From positions 72,483,501 to 72,547,500 of the forward strand of contig CM027381.1 in assembly GCA_015680905.1 (NCBI GenBank): DNA of 64,000 nt, read 5' to 3'. How positions within the stretch are numbered: position 1 is the first letter of the stretch; each line of letters opens with the position of its first letter. The translations under genes and the position numbers were made by a program. Below, piece after piece: positions 46,176-56,772 of the stretch. The stretch is from Coptis chinensis (Eukaryota > Streptophyta > Magnoliopsida > Ranunculales > Ranunculaceae). The notes below the pieces were generated by a model. That model made no database searches, was not told where the DNA came from, and saw only the letters and a program-made list of their open reading frames with translations.

Positions 46176-47031
46176 AACTAGGTTTGCCTATAGAAGGAGA
46201 AGTGAAGTCCATTGAGAGTTTTTTGTACCTCACATTAGTCGCGGCCGACACTTTAGTCCCCACACTAGTAGATACCCTCTTATGGAAGAAGACAAGGATC
46301 ACAATTTCTACTCCCTAGGCGTAGATAACATCAAGGAGGATTTCCTTCGACTCTTTTTGCAATCCTTCTTGTCAGCCTCCACGAAGTTCTCTCTATTGAC
46401 ATCCATTCATCTCTTGACGCCATGACGGAAGAAGAATTTTTTGCCCTTTATCCCCGGTGATTCTTCTTACCCACCTATTGAGGAATGTCTTGCATATCTC
46501 AAGGCCTCCGATGATATAGACCTAAGAACACTAGTTGAACACCATTCACCCACCTCACATCCTCATGTCACTCATTCACCTTCCATCACTTAATGTTCCT
46601 CGCCCTCTACCTTTTCAAAGAACCATTGAGTTTGTACTTGACCTTGGTGTTTCTCCTATGCTTCATAACTATCTAAAACCAACTAGTGAAGAAGTAACAC
46701 CCAAGGACAAGCCACCGGACACTTTTTCATTTTTCCATTTTTTCCTTCTCACAATTATCCACATCCCAGTATCTTCCACAACCATCAATTTTCTCATGTT
46801 CATTTACTTGGCATTCCCTTGGGAGGACAAAGAAAAACTGTATGCTTTCGATTAGGTTTTAGATCTATAAGGCTTTACTCTCATTCCACTAAGCTACATC
46901 ATAGGAAATCTTGGTGCTTAATTCTGTTTGATGGTGCATTCCATGTTAACTATTTATGGAAAGATCCACAATTGTTTAGATTATTGATATATGGGAAAAT
47001 GCATGTTAATACATATATATCACTTTAAGTC
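46176..47031 (+). pseudogene. ORF-c remnant of element C
   Basis: It lies after protease, where pol is expected. Words: PPIEECLAYLKASDDIDLRT, then PLPFQRTIEFVLDLGVSPML, then SWCLILFDGAFHVNYLWKDP and QLFRLLIYGK near the end. These match D (56041-56772) and B (8102-8935) in order. There is no recognised domain. It is broken. Confidence 0.68.
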
Positions 47032-47726
47032 TAGGGAATCTGACTTTAAAAGACCCACGTTTTAAAACAAATTTTTACAAACCTATTTTCAAAAATTTGT
47101 TTGGGGGTGGGGTGTTTGGTTTTTCCATTCTTGATCACTCAAATTCCTATTCTTACCCCCACCTCACTCCCTTGAAGAGTAGTTAGATTTCTTCTTGTTT
47201 GTCGTTTTGATGTTGTTTTTTATTATTTTTAGTAGATAGGATGTTACGTTGTTAAATTCCGTAGTTAACTTTGAATTTGGTAGTTAAATGTTGTTTGAAT
47301 TTCAATTTTAATATAATGTGGTTCTTTTCAAATTGTGCACAGATTTTATTGTTAATCCCACCTTCCCGAATTGTTTGGGGGTGGTATTATTTATTATATC
47401 ATGATTTGTAGAAGATCCTCCATTTCTGAGCGCGCCTGCGCCCTTCACATTTTTGGAAAATTTAGTCAGAGCGACCGCCTCATCTTGGAGCGACCGCGCC
47501 CTCATCTCTCATCTGGACCTAGAAGCGCCGCGCTGCAAGCGACCAGGCCAAACACTGGAATTCTAAAATTTCAGAAGCGCCAGCGCCAAGCAGCAGAAGC
47601 GACCAGCCAAACATTGTAATTTCAAAACCTAAAGAGCTTAACTTCGCGCTCTATCTGGCAAGCGCCCGCGCCCTCCTCCCACAAACGCGGATTTTCAAAT
47701 TTTCAGGGGGTCATTCCAGGATTTGT
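47032..47726 (+). other. Spacer between ORF-c and ORF-b in element C
   Basis: Polypurine-like TTTGTTTGGGGGTGGGG (47097-47112) and TTGTTTGGGGGTGG (47371-47384). A GC-rich motif array lies at 47428-47680 (GAGCGCGCCTGCGCCC, GAGCGACCGCGCCC and others). No gene is seen. Confidence 0.75.
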
Positions 47727-48139
47727 TCTTGGACTTGCCATGCCCGCTGAAATACAAGACCCATGATGCTATTGGGTAGATAATATGCATGTCTACACTT
47801 ATGACTTTTGCATGAGGCATAAGTATCTTCTTATGCCTATATTAGTTTGCCGTATTATGCTATGTTTCTTCCCTGTTTTTTGTGCCCCTTTCACGGACTG
47901 GGTTGGGGTCGACATTGTGAGACCCACCAATTGTATTATCCGATCTTTCCGTGCAATGACTTGGCAAGGGTGGAGGATACAACCTCATCAGGTTGCACCT
48001 TACACCCCATCCGACCAAGTGGCGCTTAACAGATTAGCATCCGTAGATGATAAAAGGGCGGCAAGCTTGGCAAATTATAATGGCATGGCAGGACGCGAAG
48101 GAACCTCACTTCTTTATAGAAGAGGATGATGACAAGTAA
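47727..48139 (+). pseudogene. ORF-b remnant of element C
   Basis: The open stretch 47785-48129 has MRHKYLLMPILVCRIMLCF. An overlapping stretch has DIVRPTN-IIRSFRAMTW, VAPYTPSDQVALNRLASVDD and an acidic C-terminus before the stop at 48137-48139. The N-terminal half is mostly missing compared with D. It is broken. Confidence 0.7.
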
Positions 48140-48155
48140 AATTTGGGGGTGCGAG

Positions 48156-48295
48156 GTAAGTTTTTGTTAAGTTTAGTGTCCGCTTATGTCCCAAGCAATT
48201 TATTTCTTGTTAACCCCATAATGGGTGGAACTCTTTATAGAGTTCGCGTCGCTTTTTTATTTCCTATATTAGTATGTTCTAACCTTGTTTTGCAG
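48156..48295 (+). other. Candidate 3' intron of element C
   Basis: GCGAGGTAAGTTTTTG opens it and CTTGTTTTGCAG closes it, 16 bases after the ORF-b stop, as in A, B and D. Confidence 0.6.
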
Positions 48296-49932
48296 ATGTT
48301 CCAGAATTTCACGCATTTCCATGGTATTTTTCTACCCTCTTTATTTAAATGCTTTGAGGACAAAGCATGCTTCTTGTTTGGGGGCATAGAAACACGCGAT
48401 GTAATTAAGGCATCTGTTAGGATATAGATATGTATAATATGCATTTGTTTTCAAGTTAAAAATTTCAAAAAATATAAATAAATAAGTTTATGCTATACAC
48501 TTAGGAATATTGGTATTGTTTTCTTTCTCTATGCTCTTAACAATCTAGAAGTCTCATGTAGCTTTTGCATCAGAATAATTGTTAGAAACTTAGGTTAATA
48601 TGTAGGTAATAATCTTTGCATCTATCTATAAATATATTACATGAGTATCTATGATTGTTAGCAGTAAGTTTCTGAAATCTAGGCTAGAGTACTTATTCTA
48701 CAAATCCTGTGAGAATATAGCCTAAAGCCTTATATGAGTGAAACATTTGAGAAATGACACAAGGGAGAAGTAAAATCCGGATAGAGAAATCACACGTCCA
48801 CTTGCTTGATCACTAAACCATATCCTAAGCGAGAATTTAGGCCCTTTTTGGATCGATATAGCTAGAAATTCTGACCTAAGTATATTTGTCGCTAGTCACC
48901 CCTCTGAGCCTTTCCTTAGCCTTTCATAAACCAAAATTCCTTTACCCTGTTACAAAAACAAAACAAAATAAAAATATAAATCAACCTACCCAATTTAGAA
49001 TAAGTCTGAGAATAGAATGAGGAAGAAAGAAAAAGAGAAAACCACGTGTAAACAAAAATTAGTAGTTGTTGAGGAAAAAAGAAAAGAAGTTTCCATCCAA
49101 GAAAGAAAAAAAAAAAAAAAAAAAAAAAGAAATAAATAAAAACTCCAAAAATAGAATAAAAGGGAGTCAAAAGCCAAAGAAAAGAAAAAGAAAAATATGG
49201 CTAAGGATGGAAACAAAGTATAGAAGCAAAAGAAAATAACAAGGTTTTCTCTAAGTTACATAATATGAAGACTCTATTATCTCAGACTTGTCCTTTTGAA
49301 TATCCATTTCCTTCCTTCTTAAACCATCTCCTAATCCCCGCAACACCTAATAAAGACCTCTAGCTCAATTAGGAATAGGTTAGTGTGATAGTAAGTGGCG
49401 GATGTGTTTGATCGACTCCGGCTTCCTTGCGTGTCATTGAGATTGTAAGGTAAAAGTGTGCCCATCACAAGCCTTTGGAGTAGTGAAACTTGAGAGGAAA
49501 AATCAGAGTGATTTTTGTCTTGACTTTGATGTGAGGACCTACTTAAGGATTATTTATTCGAAGTTTTCGAAACGGACACGCTTAAGCATTTCATAGCATT
49601 ACTCATTGTATATATGTTTATTCGTAGATGATTGATTATTATGCATATATTAGCTTAGGTTTCGACATGATTATTCTGTATTCATTGCTAGTGAGATGTA
49701 TAGATAATTGAGACATAAATAAGGAAACAATAGTTTTATTTCTTAGTCGTTGTAGTATAGATGAAGTTTGTGAGTACCTTCACTGGAAAACTCTCACGAG
49801 GCTATAACTCGTCCACTAGGGAATTCCTAATGGTTTAAGGCCTTGTTGCATATGGTCAATGCAATCGCGACTCAGTAAACGAGAGTAGTTAGAACTCCAT
49901 TTTAGGTCACTTATTCTAATTTCTCATATTTG
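48296..49932 (+). other. 3' UTR of element C
   Basis: No gene is seen. The internal polypurine-like block is at 48356-48384 and an A-run at about 49106-49128. The rest is the conserved family 3' UTR. Confidence 0.8.
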
Positions 49933-49966
49933 CTTGAGGACAAGCAAAATCATTCATTGGGTGGTT
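49933..49966 (+). promoter_or_regulatory. Polypurine tract of element C
   Basis: CTTGAGGACAAGCAAAAT, then a degenerate CATTGGGTGGTT, directly before TGATAAGAG. Confidence 0.8.
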
Positions 49967-51053
49967 TGATAAGAGCCCAAAACTGTAGTTTTAACCCCTT
50001 AATAATCATCTTGTAGACCAATTATGTGAATAATAAGTAAAAGTTAACACCGATTACGTTTTTTTTTATGTATTCGAGGCTTCAAAGTCCATTATAATGC
50101 GTAAATGTACCACTTTTAGCGAGATAAAGGAGCAAAAGTCAGCAGAACTTCCGAAAGCCGTATCTTTGGACTCAGACCTCGGAATTGGGCCTACCTTATG
50201 TCAAAACGACCGGCTCGGAAAGATCTTTGCAATGGTTCAAGCCTTGACCCAATCAGAGGAGAATAAGTGGACGAAAAGTCTGTGGAAGCCAACTGCAGCT
50301 GAAGAGGCCTTTTTGGACCGAAAGAATTGGGTTTTGGGCCTGATTCTCTGGCCCAAACCCTGGCTCCAAGCCCATGCACGATTTTTAGATCTGGATGTAT
50401 AAAAACAAAAGCTTCATTCTTTGTTAATGGCAATTAGGTTAGGTAGCAAAAGCAATTAGGTTAGGTAGCAAAAGCAGTTAGGTTAGGAAGCTAATGTTAA
50501 TGGAGTTTAGGGTTAGAAAAAGATAGATCTAGAATAATTTTTAGATCTAGAATTAAATCTCCATTTTAATTAGTTTTCATTTCCCTTGTTTTAATTTAAA
50601 GTATTAAAATATTGTTATTGCTTCATTAGATAAATCAAGTAGTTTATTATTGATCAAATTCGATTTTGTCATTTATCTATTGCTTAGATCTAATTTCATT
50701 TCTTGGTTGTTAGTCATTTCGTAGTTATTGATGTTAGGTTGGATTATTGTTTAGTTAAATTTCATAAAGTTAGAATCTTATATTATGTCTTGTTTAGATT
50801 CAATTGTTGGGAATGGTAGAATAGAAATTTTACATCAAATCATTACTCTCACCATTGTTCCTTTTGGATTTGATTAGTTGAATTCTATTTAGTCTTGATA
50901 GATTGAGAGTGGAACGAATTCCTTACTCATTATATTGCATGAATATGTTTTGAGAGTAAGAAGTATTGATTTAAACGTAAGAACGGTAGGATTACGTATT
51001 AGTAGTGTTGTTAACATTAATAATTAGGATTCTATTATTTTTACGGGTTATCA
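49967..51053 (+). repeat. 3' LTR of element C
   Basis: Near-identical to 41668-42749. The three 22-bp units lie at 50431-50496. It ends ACGGGTTATCA and is followed by the duplication GTAGG. Confidence 0.93.
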
Positions 51054-51058
51054 GTAGG

Positions 51059-51620
51059 CTTTAGGTTTTCCAGGCCCAACGCTTGGTACACATGATATGG
51101 CAAGAGATTAACACTAGCACCAAGGTCTAAAAGAGCATTACCCGTAAATTTTTCTCCTATCTTGCATGATATTGTAGGACTTCCTGGATCTTTGAGCTTG
51201 ACTGGAGCTTGCTGATGGATAATAGATGTTGTTTGTCCAGCTAGAAACGCTCGCTTTGGAACATGAGTATTTCTCTTTATGTTGCATGCATCCTTCAAGA
51301 ATTTGGCATATGATGGCAACTGCTTGATCGCTTTGAGAAAGGGGATATTGATGTGATCTTTCTCAAATGCCTCCTTCATCTCTAAAAATTGCTTGTCCTT
51401 TTGCTTTGAGCAAAAATATAGGAAAAAGGTGCCTTTGGTACAAACACATCGGCATGTGTTTGCTCTTCTTCTCTTTGGCATTCTTGCATATCTTGTCTTG
51501 GTCATCTTGACAAATGGGAGTGGAAAGGATTTCTCCCACTTCCTTTTGAACTTCATTTGAAATCTTGACCGATTGCTCTGTAGCAATGTCATCATGAGAA
51601 GGTAAGTCAACCTTGTTGTC
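51059..51620 (-). pseudogene. Protease of element F, N-terminal part
   Basis: Minus strand. A linker with INIPFLKAIKQLPSYAKFLK and NTHVPKRAFLAGQ leads to SPTISCKIGEKFTGNALLDL and GASVNLLPYHVYQALGL (catalytic Asp). It is cut by element C just after LKPT, and the flap region resumes at 41652. It would process Gag. Confidence 0.88.
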
Positions 51621-53150
51621 TATCTTCAATCCCCGACCGAGAGAGTAGTAAACCCGAGCTAACATGACCATGGAGTTGATCGGTACTAGAAGTTGTCCCA
51701 ATGTGGCATACATCTTCACTCTTCAATATTGGTTCCAATAAGCTAGGTTGAGTGGCTTGTGTCTTTCTGAGACAAAGCGGTGGTGAGTTGGTCGACCTTA
51801 GCCTCTAGAGACTCCATTCTAGAACATTGACTTGCCCCGAGATTGCTTTGGAGATTGAAAGAGATCGCTGCAATAAGCTCTAGAACACTTTCAAACTTCT
51901 GATTTTTCTGTGATAGCAAAGTAATTGCATTCTCGGGTTGGCGGTCGCGGCATAATTTCTCCTAGGATCGGGCACTAACTCTCTACTTGTATTGGAATTT
52001 TGTTGAGAGTATAATTGTTGTTGAGGGACCAACCGTGAAACTTGACTTGTGCGTGGAATATAACTTTGATCTTGAGAACACGGGGTCCAAAGATTCGTCT
52101 CCAATAATTACCTTGAAAGTTATTACCACCTTGGTTTGGGCCTCACGAAATGAGTTTATATTGTACTTCAACCGATGAATGTTGATAGTAACCCGGACAT
52201 TCTAGAGTTGCATGAGAAGTGTCCGAACAAACTTCGCAAAGCATTGGCTAGCTTGCATGATTGGGAGAGATTTAGCTTGAGACTTGTTGATCTTGGAGGG
52301 ACTCATAGAGAGGCCCGATTAAATTTCTTACTCGAGTTTCAATCTTTGGTGGCGGCCGGCCAATGTAGACTTCAGTTCTTGATCCGATTGTTCATGTGCT
52401 TGGTAACCAAATTGCTTTGGCTCCCCTCCATGCTAGCGACATCCTCGTTGCTAGTAGTCCATTGTTGTGTTTCTTCACTAAATTTCGAGAAAGTTGTAAG
52501 CTTCCTCTCCATCCATTGATGTAAACTTGCCTTTGTGCATTGATCATCATCCGCTTGTTCATCATCGAGAGTCCTCGATAGAAAAAATGAGCAAGTGTGC
52601 TCTTATCGTATCCATGATGTGGACATGAGACTAGCAGATTATTGAATTTCTCCCAGCTTTGATGATATTCTTCAGTCACTTTTCCTTTGAAATTGCTGAT
52701 AGCTTGCTGCATGGCATCTGTCTTCTGGGGTGGGTAGAACTTGTTCATAAACTTTGTTCTCAACTTCTCCCAGTTGTCTATTGAATTGATCGGCTGTGCA
52801 GTTAACCATTCAGATGCTTTACCTTCTAGTGAGAGTGGAAAAAGAATCAACTTGATACTCTCATCTTTGATATTCTGGTTCTTGAAAGTTCTGAGGACTG
52901 ATAGAAATTTGTTCATGTGAACATAAGGCTGAACATTGTCTGAACCGTTGAACTTTGGAAGCATAGAGATTATTGATGCTCTAAGCTCAAACTGGTTAGC
53001 TTCGTTTTTCGAAAAACAATATCTTTTGGGTGGGTCTCCAATGATTGGCGAATAGAAATCGCTCAACTTCTTCCTCTGTTGTGCTTGCATTGGTGGGATA
53101 GCTTCAGGATTATTGGTGTCCAAAACACCTCCATCATTGCTTGTGGCCAT
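51621..53150 (-). pseudogene. gag of element F
   Basis: Minus strand, with the start ATG at 53150 (MATSNDGGVLDTNNPEAIPP). The 252-codon N-terminal stretch has ASIISMLPKFNGSDNVQPYV, ILFPLSLEGKASEWLTAQPI, FMNKFYPPQKTDAMQQAISN and ECYHQSW-like plant Ty3 gag words, then LLVSCPHHGYDKSTLAHFFY. It differs clearly from the gag of A, B, C and E, so F is a separate Athila family. The middle part (51880-52390) is decayed. Confidence 0.85.
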
Positions 53151-53782
53151 TGTATCAATCTCGTCTAGTATTCTTGTGAGTCAGTTGTTAAACCTTGTCC
53201 TTTGTTATTGCTTTTCTTGGACGATGATATGGACGACGGGGCATACACTAGAAAATTCTATGCGAAAAAAAAAAAAAAAAAAAACTATCCTACTAGCTTG
53301 AATGCAATTAAACTAATATGCAACTATTCTAAATTATACTAGAATGTAAAACTACTTTCCTTCAACTGGGTTGGGCTTTGCAGCTAGTATCTCGCCCGTT
53401 GTCTAAAGCTGTCTCTTCTAGGGTTATGGTGAATCACTTGGATTGCTTAAGTACCACGTCCCACAGACGATAGTCCGTTTGTCAAGATTCAGACAAGAAA
53501 CACTAGAGTTTGATATTTCACTGTGTTGGCTTACAACTTCAATTGTTGAAAAGATCCTAAATGCAATTATACTAGAAAACAATAAAACTAAACTATGATG
53601 CAACTATACTAAGAAAACAATAAAAAGAATGAAGATTCGACTAACCTGGATGGTAGATCTTGTCTTCGAGATGTCCTTCAAGCTTCTTTCTTTCTTAAAA
53701 GGATGGATGATGCGGCTAAAATTACCTCAAGATCCAAAATTCTAATCTTGAAAGAAAACCTTAAACATAAACAACTTAAAAC
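53151..53782 (-). other. 5' leader of element F
   Basis: No gene is seen. A run of 20 A on the plus strand lies at 53265-53284. Confidence 0.7.
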
Positions 53783-53795
53783 GGCAGCGGCGCCA
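53783..53795 (-). promoter_or_regulatory. Primer binding site of element F
   Basis: Minus strand TGGCGCCGCTGCC, two bases inside the LTR. Identical to element C at 42752-42764. Confidence 0.88.
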
Positions 53796-53797
53796 TT

Positions 53798-55407
53798 TGA
53801 CACAACCTCTTTTTGTGTATGTAGATGGTATATGATCGTTGAACAAAAGAGAAGCGTATCAAAACCTAATTATCCCTCAATAAGTAAAGGATGAGTAGGG
53901 TATCGTTCCACTTTTAAGTGTATGTTATGTGAAGAAGGAATTTGGAAAGGGGTTTGAGGGATTAAAACTAATATTGTAGAGATTGTAGATTCTAATGCTA
54001 AACTAACTAAACTATTGAGAATTTATAAGAGAGGGAATTCAAGAGATTAGAATCCACCAATACTTTTAATCTATGACCTTCTGCTTCATGGTTGTTCTTA
54101 CAAGTAGACTACAATTAAGCAATCGGAAAGTGCCGATGCCCTTTTTGGATCTAAAACATCGTTAACAATTAACTCTACTTAAGGTTGTTCCTATGTTTAT
54201 GCCATTAATATCTTCTTTCCTTTTATGTAAGCTCGGGCAGCCATTCAATGTATTACCGAGAGCAACATCAAGGAGTACTTCCTAATAGGGCAGCCATTCA
54301 ATGAATCACCATTTAAGGCAAACACAAAGAATACTTCCCCTAGGCAGACCACTCCCTCGAGCTACCCCCTTCTAAGGCAACACAAAGAATACTTCCCTAA
54401 CTCTAAAGAATTACACTACTAGAAGAAAAGTAAAGAACACTAGCATGATATTAACATTGCAAAACATAAACCCTATTCTATACTTCCATCCCCTGGTATG
54501 GGCAATGGAACTAATAACTACAAACATAAAGAACTAACCTGATTGAAGAACACCATGAACCAGAAGAATCATTAAACTTTAAGCACTGGCTTCATCTTCT
54601 CCCTTGAAGGAGAAGATTAGCCTTCCATATAGAAGGAAGAACACGAAGAACGAGAAGAAGAAGAGTTGAAGAACATAAGACTAGAAAGAATAATTTATTA
54701 AGACTCAGCTAGTTAAAACCGATCTTTTATTATTAATCTCTCTCTGCCTCAAGTTCTGGAGACAAGAATATAAGTGAATTGGCCTATTACATGAGGCACT
54801 TAGGTCCTCTATTTATAGGGGTTACAATGAGCTCTAGAAACATTCCAAACCGTCATTTGTTTCCTAATACAAATAGACTTCTTCCAGAGTCCGACTTTGT
54901 CTTCAAAATTGAGAAGGAATTGGCTACAGTGTCGATTCATGCGTCTGGACGCATTATTCATGCGTCCCAGACTTAATCAATGCATCTGGACGCTCGATCT
55001 ATGCGTCCCAGACTCAATCAATGCGTCTGGACGCTCGATCCATGCGTCCCAGACGCATAAGCCGATTTTCTCTCTTCTGCTCTATCCTTCTATCCTCTTT
55101 TGCGGGCTTTGGTCCAAACAACGAATCCTTTGGCCTTGGGCTTCCAAATAGAATTTAATATAGGTCCAAGTCGCATATTTAACAGCTCCAATTCCTTGGC
55201 CTTCTCCATGATTGTCCACGGGCCTCCCATATGATCCTTAATGCTCCGAATTGTTTCGTTTTACCCCGTTTTCTCTAATATTCTACAAAAACTCTCTTTT
55301 TCACCTGTAGAGTCTTAAAACACAACTTATAAACACTATTAGTCCACTAAGATGGCTAAACAAGAGGCATAATCGAGGGTTAAATAGCACTTTTTGAGCA
55401 CTTATCA
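53798..55407 (-). repeat. 5' LTR of element F
   Basis: Minus-strand start TGATAAGTGCTC, end GGTTGTGTCA. The palindromic array at 54930-55070 is clear here: alternating GCGTCTGGACGC and TGCGTCCCAGACGCA-like words in units of about 41 bp. The CTGTT duplication follows at 55408-55412. Confidence 0.93.
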
Positions 55408-55412
55408 CTGTT

Positions 55413-55750
55413 CATTAGTAATCTTAAGTAGGAGAGAAGAGCGCGATAATTTTGGTCTTTCCCTCTCACCAAAAATTCTTTCCTCTCACCGAAAATTTTT
55501 ATTTAGAAATCTTAAATTCTAATTTAGGTATTATTTTAATATTATATTTAATATTCACGATTTATTTATACTTTTTGGTCCAAACAAACAATTTAAAAAC
55601 GTAACAAATTAATTCTCATATTTGGCAAAATTAACGTAACACTTTATATATAATTGTAACGCTTATAGAAAGTTAGGAACCTAGTTATACTTTAAAACCG
55701 TTAGTAAGAAAAAAACTGGAGCGTTACTAATATCCTGTTTTGGTGTAGTG
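55413..55750 (-). repeat. 5' terminal region and inverted-repeat end of the CACTA element
   Basis: The plus strand ends CCTGTTTTGGTGTAGTG (55734-55750), the inverse of CACTACACCAAAACAGG, a normal CACTA end. Subterminal TTAGTAACG and GTTACTAAT-like words (55690-55730) are the kind of site bound by the transposase. The left boundary is the target duplication of F. Confidence 0.8.
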
Positions 55751-56772
55751 ATGCCTCTGATGAACCTCCCACTGATCCATCTGAAGATGAATATAATGAT
55801 GACACATTAGAAGATATTTATAAAGATGTGACAGAGGAAGAATTTGATAACTACTGGCATTCTCTTAATATGGACCCTCCTGTTGAGCATGTCTAGGCCT
55901 TTGAGTTTGCTAACCGCACTCGGCTGGATGATTCCTCGACAAATTCGAATAATGCCATCGAGGATACTTATAGTGTTTTAGAGGAAGAGAGTGAGAAAAT
56001 AGAGATTAACAATTCTAATCTAAGGCATGAACAAGGTAATGTGCAGGAATTAAAGGAAGTAACTTCTTTAGAGCAATGTGAATCAAAATTTAGTTTGGCA
56101 GCTGAGGAAATAACAATGGAAGAAATAGATGAATTTCTTAAAGATAAAGCCACGAACCACAACTTTATGGATTCAGCTAAGCTAGATGAAGATTTCTATG
56201 ATTTCTTAACAGCGTGTGAGGATCCACCAACTGATGAACCACCAACCAACCACCATCCACCTGAGTTACCACCTCATAAAATCCAACCATCTACCACAAC
56301 TAAGCCATCCATTCATCCACCGTTTCAGAGGAACCTCGAATTTGCACTTGAGCCTATTGCCTCAGAGACCCTCTATAATTTTTTCAATCCTCACAGTGAA
56401 GAGTGTTTGCCTAGCACACAATCCTATGAGTACATCATTCCTGTAGTTGAGAGCCAATCTTTGACTGAGTGTAGTGAGAAACCTAGTTTGTCTTATTTTT
56501 CCGTATCTGAGCCTCATGAAAGACATCAGGATCCAGACTTCATTCCTTTCTCACCTAAAGTATCACTGATTTATCTTTTGGGTCATTCTAACGCCTTAAC
56601 ACAGCTACAACATGATGGTTTGCATATGTTCTTTGATGGGTTGCATAAGTTTTCTTTCATTCTTCTACATGATTGCTTCCAATTATACAACTTCATTCTG
56701 TTTGAGGGTGCATTTAGTATCATGTTTTTATGGCTAGACCCCCAACTCTTTCAAATATTAGTTTATAGTTGA
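55751..56772 (+). pseudogene. ORF-c of element D, best preserved copy
   Basis: The main open stretch is 56041-56772 (243 codons); a stretch in the same style precedes it from the CACTA edge. The N-terminal half is very acidic (DEPPTDPSEDEYNDDTLED, MEEIDEFLKD). A Pro-rich middle (PPELPPHKIQPS) leads to PPFQRNLEFALEPIASETLY. The C-terminal 60 residues are hydrophobic (FILFEGAFSIMFLWLDPQLF) and end at LVYS before the stop. This tail might be a membrane segment or a buried core. B and C share the order. No enzyme motif is present. I do not recognise the family. It is interrupted at its 5' end by the CACTA and has few breaks. Confidence 0.7.

Larger units (their letters stand above)
41668..51053 (+). 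mobile_element. Element C: non-autonomous Athila-type LTR element, complete in outline, inserted in F
   Basis: Both LTRs are present (1082 and 1087 bp), with a perfect GTAGG target duplication (41663-41667 and 51054-51058). It has a primer site, leader, gag, protease, ORF-c, ORF-b, 3' UTR and polypurine tract, and no pol. It follows the layout of B. It is the youngest layer of the CACTA-F-C nest. The coding parts carry many breaks (about ten). Confidence 0.92.
37085..55407 (-). mobile_element. Element F: pol-less Athila-type LTR element, minus strand, split by element C
   Basis: Both LTRs are present (37085-38696 and 53798-55407, 1612 and 1610 bp), with a CTGTT duplication, a primer site, gag, protease and polypurine tract. 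After removing C it is about 8.9 kb. No RT, RNase H or integrase lies between the protease end (41164) and the 3' LTR, so it is non-autonomous. Protease is continuous across the C insertion. It lies in the CACTA. The LTRs are near-identical apart from CG-rich words. It has a handful of breaks in gag. Confidence 0.9.
32011..55750 (-). mobile_element. CACTA (En/Spm) DNA transposon, interrupted by element F; left end not found
   Basis: The visible parts on the minus strand are the 5' terminus (55413-55750, ending in the inverse of CACTACACCAAAACAGG), a leader (35692-37084), a decayed transposase (33368-35691) and captured gene pieces (32011-33275). F was inserted between the terminus and the leader with a CTGTT duplication. 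I cannot find a matching left terminus in the window. The three bases after the right end (ATG) have no partner. The left end may be lost or lie beyond position 1, with E, A, B and G inside it. The lower limit given is only the last captured piece I can support. Confidence 0.75.

Noticed and set aside
52175-52519. 114-codon plus-strand frame
   Set aside because: Shadow of the decayed gag of element F on the minus strand.
54779-55151. Plus-strand frames in the F LTR (also 38232-38501)
   Set aside because: They arise from the palindromic GCGTC array and neighbouring LTR DNA. No start context or family signal is seen.
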